A stretch of DNA of 46,013 bases from Rubrobacter taiwanensis. GTDB lineage: Bacteria > Actinomycetota > Rubrobacteria > Rubrobacterales > Rubrobacteraceae. The position numbers and the translations under genes are program-made. Below, in pieces: positions 41,715 to 46,013 of the stretch (positions within the stretch are counted from its first letter, which is position 1; each line of letters starts with the position of its first letter). Under the pieces are notes generated by a model that was not told the DNA's origin, did no database searches, and was given only the letters and a program-made list of their open reading frames with translations. The DNA is taken from NCBI RefSeq assembly GCF_004337705.1, contig NZ_SKBU01000028.1:1-46013 (forward strand), given 5' to 3'.

Positions 41715-42599
41715 TCAGCCGCCCTTCACCAGACCGGCTCCTCCGCGCCGCCCGTCGCGCCGCCCGACATTGCGGGTGATACGGTCGAGGATGATGGCGA
41801 TCACCACGATCCCGATCCCCCCGACGAACCCCCGACCCACGTCGAGCTGGGTGAGGCCGACGACTACTTCGGTCCCGAGCCCTTGAGCCCCGATGAGCCC
41901 CGCAATAACGACCATCGAGAGGGCGAGCATGATCACCTGATTTACCCCGGTCATTATCGTGGGGAGCGCCTGGGGCAGCTCTACCTTCAGCAGCGTCTGC
42001 CAGGAGGTCGCACCGAAGGCCTGCGCCGCCTCTACGGTCTCTTTCGGGACCTGCTGGATGCCGAGCAGCGTCAGCCGCACGGCGGGCGGCATGGCGAAGA
42101 TCACGGTCGCAACCAGCGCCGGCACGTTCCCGAGCCCCAGCAGCAGGATGGCCGGTATCAGGTACACGAAGGCGGGCATGGTCTGCATGAAGTCCAGCAC
42201 GGGGCGTACCGCGGTTTCGACCGACCGGTACTGAGCGGCTACGATGCCCACCGGGATGCCGATCGCAAGAGCCACGATGGCCGAGGAGATCACCAGCGCC
42301 AGAGTGCGCATCGCATTGTCCCACAGATCCAGACTGATCAGGAACACTAACCCCGCCACCGTGAGCAGGGCAACCCTCCAATCGGCCAGATAGACGGCTA
42401 TCGCGGCGAAGACCGCGATGGTAACCAGCGCGGGCGAGGCCAGAAGTATCGTCTGGAAGGTGCCGACGAGCAATCCGATCACCGCCTGCAGGACGTTAAA
42501 GAAGCCCGCGAAGGAGTTGGTCACGAAATCCACGAAGCTCTCGGTCCACTCATCCAGCGGAATCCTGGGTATGAACTCCGCCTGCGCCAGCATAATCAC
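41715..42599 (-). CDS. opuAB: Glycine betaine ABC transporter permease OpuAB/ProW
   Basis: The 294-residue permease has six to seven hydrophobic helices and the binding-protein-dependent permease loop GATSWQTLLKVELPQALPTI (EAA motif, about residues 195-215) that docks on the ATPase. The N-terminal IPRIPLDEWTESFVDFV is typical of ProW/OpuAB. ATG 42599 overlaps the ATPase stop by four bases. Together with the adjacent ATPase and OpuAC it forms a complete importer. Confidence 0.95.
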   Translation of the reverse strand: MIMLAQAEFIPRIPLDEWTESFVDFVTNSFAGFFNVLQAVIGLLVGTFQTILLASPALVTIAVFAAIAVYLADWRVALLTVAGLVFLISLDLWDNAMRTLALVISSAIVALAIGIPVGIVAAQYRSVETAVRPVLDFMQTMPAFVYLIPAILLLGLGNVPALVATVIFAMPPAVRLTLLGIQQVPKETVEAAQAFGATSWQTLLKVELPQALPTIMTGVNQVIMLALSMVVIAGLIGAQGLGTEVVVGLTQLDVGRGFVGGIGIVVIAIILDRITRNVGRRDGRRGGAGLVKGG

Positions 42600-43876
42600 C
42601 GCTCCACCTCCCCGTCGGGACTGGCTACCGGCTCGGCTCCGGGCCGCCCCGGCCGTCCGGCCTCACTCTCCGGAGCGGCTGTGAGACCCGCTATGAGCGC
42701 TCCCCGCACGATCACGCCCCGCAGTCGGCCGCGCTCGTCCACTACGGCGACCGGCCCCCTGCGGTCGACGAAGAGCGGCAGTACTTCGCGCAGCGGCGTG
42801 CCGCACCCGACCCGTGGAGCCTCAAGGTCGACGGCTCCGTCCAGCCGCGATTCTCCCCGCTCGATGAGCCGGGCGACCCCCTCCGCCTCAGCAAGCCCCC
42901 TCAGGCGGCGTTCCCGGTCGACCACGTAGATGGTGCTCATCCCGGCCTGCCTCATGCGCCGGAGCACAACCCGGGGGCCCTCTCCGTCGTAGGCTATCTC
43001 CCTGGGCTCCACCATGACGCTCTCGGCCACACGCACCTTGGCGTAGTCCACATCCTCTATGAACCGCTCGACATACTCGTCCGCCGGTCTGGTGAGGATG
43101 TCCTCCGGATCGCCGATCTGCACGATCTCCCCGTCGCGCATGATGGCCACCCGGTGCCCGAGCCTCAGAGCCTCGTCCAGGTCGTGCGTGATGAAGACCA
43201 CCGTCCGATTTACCTCGCCCTGAATGTCCAGGAAGAGGTTCTGCATATCACGCCTTATCAAGGGGTCCAGAGCACTGAAGGGCTCGTCCATGAGCAGGAT
43301 CTCCTGCCCCGAAGCCAGCGCCCGGGCCAGCCCGACCCGCTGCTGCATGCCACCCGACAGCTCCGTGATCCGCTTCCCCTCCTGCCCCTCAAGCCCCACA
43401 AACTCCAGCGTCCTCAGACCACGCTCCCGCCGCTCGGCCGCAGGAACACCCTGTATCTCCAGCCCGAAGGTAACGTTCTCGAGCACGCTGCGGTTGGGCA
43501 AGAGCCCGAAATGCTGAAAGACCATCCCGATCTTCCTGCGCCGGATCTCCCGGATCTGCTTCGAAGACATCCGCGCAACGTCCTCCCCGTGCAGGTAGAC
43601 CTCACCCTCGGTGGGCTCTATCAGCCTGTTGAGGAGCCGCAACAGCGTGCTCTTGCCGCTGCCCGAAAGCCCGATGACCACAAAGATCTCACCCTCGCGA
43701 ACCTCAAAAGAGGCGTCGTACACCCCGATCGTGGCTCCCGTGACCTTCTCCACCTCGGACTTGCTCCTCCCCCGGCGCCGCATCTCCAGAGCCTGCCGGA
43801 CCCGGCGCCCAAACACCTTGGAGAGGTTCTCTACCCGTATGACGGCTTCCTTACTGTCCCTGACAGGAGACTCCGT
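42596..43876 (-). CDS. opuAA: Glycine betaine ABC transporter ATPase OpuAA/ProV with CBS domains
   Basis: The ATPase has Walker A GLSGSGKSTLL, Q-loop, signature LSGGMQQRVGLARAL, Walker B ILLMDEPFSALDP and switch His in ITHDLDEAL. Two C-terminal CBS domains follow (about from 280 on), known to sense ionic strength in OpuA. Conserved family sequence (AVIRVENLSKVFGRR) continues 20 codons upstream of the first common start, GTG 43816. No ATG, GTG or TTG exists in that extension. An AGAGGAGG site lies seven bases before an in-frame ACG at 43876, which I take as the probable start. If ACG is not used, GTG 43816 would cut off the first beta strand. The ATPase call itself is sure. Confidence 0.93.
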   Translation of the reverse strand, partial: TESPVRDSKEAVIRVENLSKVFGRRVRQALEMRRRGRSKSEVEKVTGATIGVYDASFEVREGEIFVVIGLSGSGKSTLLRLLNRLIEPTEGEVYLHGEDVARMSSKQIREIRRRKIGMVFQHFGLLPNRSVLENVTFGLEIQGVPAAERRERGLRTLEFVGLEGQEGKRITELSGGMQQRVGLARALASGQEILLMDEPFSALDPLIRRDMQNLFLDIQGEVNRTVVFITHDLDEALRLGHRVAIMRDGEIVQIGDPEDILTRPADEYVERFIEDVDYAKVRVAESVMVEPREIAYDGEGPRVVLRRMRQAGMSTIYVVDRERRLRGLAEAEGVARLIERGESRLDGAVDLEAPRVGCGTPLREVLPLFVDRRGPVAVVDERGRLRGVIVRGALIAGLTAAPESEAGRPGRPGAEPVASPDGEVER

Positions 43877-43991
43877 AGCAAAACCTCCTCTGCTAGCTCA
43901 CACGCATACAGCCAGCCGCCTGCACAGATGAGGCAGCTTCCCACCTAACTCGACAGGAACCATGCGGACAGCCGACTATGCCTTTACCCGG

Positions 43992-44019
43992 ATGATACAC
44001 AGCCCTCACTCTATTGCAA
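43992..44019 (-). promoter_or_regulatory. Probable opuA operon promoter
   Basis: Minus strand TTGCAA (44019-44014), 16-base spacer, TATCAT (43997-43992). Transcription would start near 43985, giving a leader of about 110 bases before the ACG start. Confidence 0.55.
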
Positions 44020-44071
44020 GTAAAATATGATACTAAAAGCCGGTCTGCGCGCGCCGAAATTCCTATCGGCA

Positions 44072-44101
44072 TTGGCCGGAGGGGAGGTTATGCGCTAGAA
44101 T
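44072..44101 (+). promoter_or_regulatory. Probable tRNA-Arg promoter
   Basis: TTGGCC (44072-44077), 18 bases, TAGAAT (44096-44101), ending 12 bases before the mature tRNA. Confidence 0.55.
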
Positions 44102-44113
44102 CTGTGCAACCTT

Positions 44114-44186
44114 GCGCCTGTAGCTCAGGGGATAGAGCAGCGGTTTCCTAAACCGCGTGCCGCAGGTTCGAATCCTGCCAGGCGCA
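44114..44186 (+). tRNA. tRNA-Arg (anticodon CCT)
   Basis: A full cloverleaf is visible. Acceptor GCGCCTG pairs with CAGGCGC. There is a D arm with GCTCAGGGGATAGAGC, an anticodon stem GCGGT/ACCGC with loop TTCCTAA (anticodon CCT), and a T arm GCAGG-TTCGAAT-CCTGC. The discriminator is A at 44186 and CCA is not encoded. It reads AGG codons. The remnant of an integrase follows, so this gene may once have been an integration site. Confidence 0.97.
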
Positions 44187-44220
44187 CTCACGAAATACCT
44201 GCAAATGGCGGGGAAAGGAG

Positions 44221-44246
44221 GAGCCCCGGTCCGGCTACCGGGGCTC
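44221..44246 (+). terminator. Hairpin after tRNA-Arg
   Basis: GAGCCCCGGT (44221-44230) pairs perfectly with ACCGGGGCTC (44237-44246), loop CCGGCT, followed by TATAC. Probably the tRNA transcript terminator. Confidence 0.7.
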
Positions 44247-44269
44247 TATACACCAACGCAGAGAGAGGG

Positions 44270-44431
44270 CTGAAACGGCTAGCTCCAGCCCAGCGCGGCG
44301 AGCCCATCCGGGACCTGCAAGCACTTGCAGGACACGTCACCGCTGCGTTCACCCTCCAGCGCTACACCCACCATTACGACGCTTCGGCAAGGCGCACCGC
44401 CGAGGCGATGAGAGACATCCTCCGCGACTAG
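44270..44431 (+). pseudogene. C-terminal remnant of a tyrosine recombinase (phage-type integrase)
   Basis: One frame, ending at TAG 44429-44431, reads PIRDLQALAGHVTAA then FTLQRYTHHYDASARRTAEAM. This has the spacing of the last active-site histidine (LAGH) and the nucleophile tyrosine (RYTH) of integrases. No upstream catalytic part is present and no start fits, so it is a decayed end of a gene. It is 84 bases after tRNA-Arg, as expected for an old integrative element. Confidence 0.75.
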
Positions 44432-44443
44432 CCCCAGCGAACT

Positions 44444-44632
44444 CTACTGACCTGGCTGCTCCTCTTCTTCGGGCGGGGCTATCTTCTCCACGAGCTCGCC
44501 TTTGGGCACAAGCACGCTTCCGGTACGCAACCCTTTAGGCCGGACAAAGTACCCCTCATCGATAACGCCGATGATCTTCCCCTCGCCGTCCGGGTATCTA
44601 ATCCAGTCACCCTTCTTGATCTTTTCCGCCAT
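44444..44632 (-). CDS. Small hypothetical protein (62 aa), SH3-like
   Basis: A 62-residue protein starting at ATG 44632 with a GGGGAGGGG ribosome site. It begins MAEKIKKGDWIRYPDGEG and has alternating strands (KIIGVIDEGYFVRP, GSVLVPKGELVEKI) that could form a small SH3-like barrel. It ends in an acidic tail (PPEEEEQPGQ). I do not recognise it. It lies between the integrase remnant and the tRNA fragment, so it may be cargo of the lost element. Confidence 0.55.
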   Translation of the reverse strand: MAEKIKKGDWIRYPDGEGKIIGVIDEGYFVRPKGLRTGSVLVPKGELVEKIAPPEEEEQPGQ

Positions 44633-44736
44633 CGCCACCCCTCCCCGGTGGTATCAGAGTGGTATCAAAACTCCCAACCCACCGTCCGGGACTTCCGCTT
44701 TACTTGAAAATTCGGCTTATCTAAGCTGAATGTGGA

Positions 44737-44779
44737 GAGCCGACGAGCGGACTCGAACCGCTGACCTGCTCATTACGAG
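44737..44779 (-). other. 3-prime fragment of tRNA-Thr (anticodon CGT), likely attachment site
   Basis: On the minus strand the sequence runs from an anticodon loop CTCGTAA through TGAGC, a T arm AGCGG-TTCGAGT-CCGCT and the acceptor strand CGTCGGC. The D arm and 5-prime acceptor strand are missing. A tRNA copied only from the anticodon loop to the 3-prime end is the usual footprint of tyrosine-recombinase integration (att core). Confidence 0.75.
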
Positions 44780-44894
44780 TTTGCTCAGGCAAGTTTCGAG
44801 CCGTATCCGGGCGTCTGTTAATTTCCGGGATTTGCAGGTGTTTTTAGCGTGCTCGGATGGCGGGTTGTCCGGAGCGTACCGTCTTGTATCGGCC

Positions 44895-44921
44895 CGGTTG
44901 CAGTACGGTTGCAGTACGGTA
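44895..44921 (+). repeat. Tandem 11-bp repeat
   Basis: CGGTTGCAGTA occurs twice head to tail (44895-44905, 44906-44916), with a partial third copy CGGTA. It is just outside the PIN toxin 3-prime end. It could be an integrase arm-type site or chance slippage. Confidence 0.6.
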
Positions 44922-44928
44922 TGGGGCT

Positions 44929-45414
44929 TCAACCGGGGTCGGGGACGAGGCTTCCGACATCGGTCAGGGGATGTGCGAGGCGGGCGTAAGGTGTGCTTTC
45001 AAGGGCTTTGAGGAGCTTGCCGTCGGCGGTGATGACGACGGTTTCCGCGCTCTCGGCAAGGGCCAGGAAAAGGGCATCGTAGATGATCACCCGCGTCTGG
45101 AGCGCGATCTCGGCGGCCTGCGGCATCAGGTCCTCGGGCGCGTACAGTACGACCGGATCCAGGGCGAACTGCTTCCAGAGATCACGCACGCTGTCGAGCG
45201 GTAGACCTTCGCGGCGATGCTGCCACCAGAGGGCATTGAAGAATTCCGGCTGGATGGTACCAGGAGCCAGCAACTCTATGGTGCGAGCTTCCGCATGCCG
45301 CAGCAGACTTATCGCCTCATCGTGCAGGTCCTCGGGCAGGTACCACTTGACCGCAACGCTGGTGTCCAGGACCAACGGTAGCGGCGGCCCAGAGCTACTG
45401 ACAGGCCCGGTCAA
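44929..45414 (-). CDS. PIN-domain toxin (VapC-like ribonuclease)
   Basis: The 161-residue protein has the PIN fold acidic residues: LVLDTSVAVKWYLPE (first Asp, about residue 17), an FFNALWW helix with Glu before it (QPEFFNAL), and the C-terminal YDALFLALAE and VITADGKLL blocks with the last Asp residues. VapC-type toxins cut tRNA or rRNA. ATG 45414 overlaps the preceding small gene by four bases, the usual antitoxin-toxin order. It sits in the mobile-element scar at the window end. Confidence 0.88.
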   Translation of the reverse strand: MTGPVSSSGPPLPLVLDTSVAVKWYLPEDLHDEAISLLRHAEARTIELLAPGTIQPEFFNALWWQHRREGLPLDSVRDLWKQFALDPVVLYAPEDLMPQAAEIALQTRVIIYDALFLALAESAETVVITADGKLLKALESTPYARLAHPLTDVGSLVPDPG

Positions 45415-45578
45415 ACGCGCGTGTCGCGGTCCTGGCGGACGATCTCGGTCGAATCGGGGAACCTGTACCCTTGGGCCTTAAGGCGGTCGTGAATCTCTTG
45501 GGCACGGCGGGCCGCTCCCCGATAGTCCTCGGGCTTAGGTCTGTGGCTCGGCTTGAGTTTGGTCTTCCTTCCGGCCAT
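45411..45578 (-). CDS. Putative antitoxin paired with the PIN toxin (55 aa)
   Basis: A 55-residue, basic, helical protein starting at ATG 45578 with a GGAGG site; a longer frame to 45653 exists but lacks support. Segments PEDYRGAARRAQEIHDRLKA and GYRFPDSTEIVRQDRD suggest a short helix pair that wraps the toxin. There is no recognisable AbrB, RHH or Phd DNA-binding domain. Identification as antitoxin rests on size, position and four-base overlap with the PIN gene. Confidence 0.7.
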   Translation of the reverse strand: MAGRKTKLKPSHRPKPEDYRGAARRAQEIHDRLKAQGYRFPDSTEIVRQDRDTRV

Positions 45579-45674
45579 TCCGTTGCCTCCTTGTCCATAG
45601 CTTACACCGCCTGAGCCAAGGTTGCCTCTGCCATCGAAGAGTTCCGTAGCCATCTTGCGGAGCCGGTGTCTCGC

Positions 45675-45947
45675 TCAACCTATCAGCACCTCCAGGGTGT
45701 TGTCCATGGAGCCTCTGGTCCTGAGTTCCCGAGCGAGGCGCAGCAGATCGCCGGGCGAGAAGCCCTGGTCAGCTCAGGTAGCACCTGAGGGATTCGCAAG
45801 CTTCGTCAGCACCCCACCTAACTCCTCATGCGAGTGGCCTTCACCACGCTCTGCTCCAGGGAGCACGATGATGGTCGTGTGATCCTCTGGGAACCACCAA
45901 GTGGACCTTGGAGGGAATCTCGTCGGTAAGAAACCGTCCGAAAAGCC
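45675..45947 (-). pseudogene. Decayed ORF with an in-frame TGA
   Basis: Directly after the IS transposase stop, the same minus-strand frame reads RSTWWFPEDHTTIIVLPGAE, GHSHEELGGVLTKLANPSGA, then TGA (45776-45774). It continues DQGFSPGDLLRLARELRTRG and SMDNTLEVLIG to a second TGA (45677-45675). Both halves look protein-like but I cannot name a family. No good start exists. The gene was probably broken by the IS insertion and later decay. It lies just upstream of the antitoxin gene. Confidence 0.5.
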
Positions 45948-46013
45948 TCATTTGCGAGCCAACCGCCTCACCATCAAACGGCTCATCGCCACGTAAATGA
46001 ACGCCTCCCCACT
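45948..46013 (-). mobile_element. C-terminal end of an IS transposase (IS5/IS4-like), truncated by window
   Basis: Reading leftward from the window edge gives EAFIYVAMSRLMVRRLARK and a TGA at 45950-45948. An end of the form AFxYxAxxxLxxRRLA is typical of the last helix of IS5/IS4-group DDE transposases. Only 21 codons are visible, so the family is tentative, and no terminal inverted repeat could be fixed. Confidence 0.6.

Larger units (their letters stand above)
44633..44928. other. Non-coding stretch with integration scars
   Basis: This stretch holds the tRNA-Thr fragment and a tandem repeat, both listed separately, and a short GTGGTATCA repeat (about 44650-44667). The open frames crossing it have no protein-like features; one reads through the tRNA fragment and begins with the familiar artefact ERTRTADLL. 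Confidence 0.6.

Noticed and set aside
44730-45011. Plus-strand frame beginning MWRADERTRTADLLITS
   Set aside because: ERTRTADLL is the familiar false translation of the antisense of a tRNA 3-prime end; here it marks the tRNA-Thr fragment.
45622-45882. 86-codon plus-strand frame near the window end
   Set aside because: Ser/Pro-rich antisense of the decayed ORF; no start signal.

Overview
The window is a 46 kb, very GC-rich, densely packed piece of a bacterial chromosome. Short or four-base gene overlaps and GTG/TTG starts are common. A dnaK-grpE-dnaJ-hspR operon with an HspR-type inverted repeat (HAIR) points to Actinobacteria. RNase HIII, a glmS ribozyme, 2-phosphoglycerate kinase and a large set of quaternary-amine osmolyte genes fit a deep-branching, stress-tolerant lineage such as Rubrobacter. 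That assignment is inference from gene content; no rRNA is present.

Layout. 1-3.5 kb: the end of a BCCT betaine/choline-type transporter, translationally coupled to a single-module A-T-R (adenylation, carrier, thioester reductase) NRPS-like carboxylate reductase. 3.6-5.3 kb: hydroquinone-reductase-type GST, RsbW-like ATPase and a tiny PCP_red-domain protein. 5.3-9.9 kb: a leftward operon acpS-nnrD-CBS-alr-membrane protein-HD protein. 10-12.9 kb: lipid kinase and glmS, with a glmS ribozyme in the glmS leader. 13-16.2 kb: GNAT enzymes, threonine aldolase, RNase HIII, acylphosphatase. 16.3-22.9 kb: a GT2-GtrA-GAF fusion, QueT, a FemAB-like transferase, a SAM hydrolase (DUF62) group with a CPBP protease, and a DivIVA-like coiled coil. 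23-30.2 kb: heat-shock operon dnaK-grpE-dnaJ-hspR-zinc-binding membrane protein-clpC-like. 30.3-34.5 kb: two-component system with a lipoprotein. 34.5-37.5 kb: envelope-stress genes (YtxH, Asp23), 2-phosphoglycerate kinase, DUF4126. 37.5-38.9 kb: glyS. 38.9-43.9 kb: an OpuA-type glycine betaine ABC transporter, a second betaine-binding lipoprotein, and a sulfotransferase between them. 44.1-46 kb: tRNA-Arg followed by a decayed mobile region (integrase tail, tRNA-Thr 3-prime fragment, PIN toxin-antitoxin pair, a broken ORF and the end of an IS transposase).

How the parts fit. Three loci handle betaine-like compounds (BCCT, OpuA, extra OpuAC). Next to two of them sit enzymes that could modify such compounds (the A-T-R reductase and the sulfotransferase). 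The A-T-R adenylation domain lacks the aspartate that binds an amino acid alpha-amine and has aromatic residues around that place. This suggests a bacterial betaine-type carboxylate reductase, the most interesting candidate system here. The chaperone operon joins Hsp70 to a ClpC-shaped AAA+ protein that lacks the ClpP-docking loop, which suggests disaggregation rather than proteolysis.
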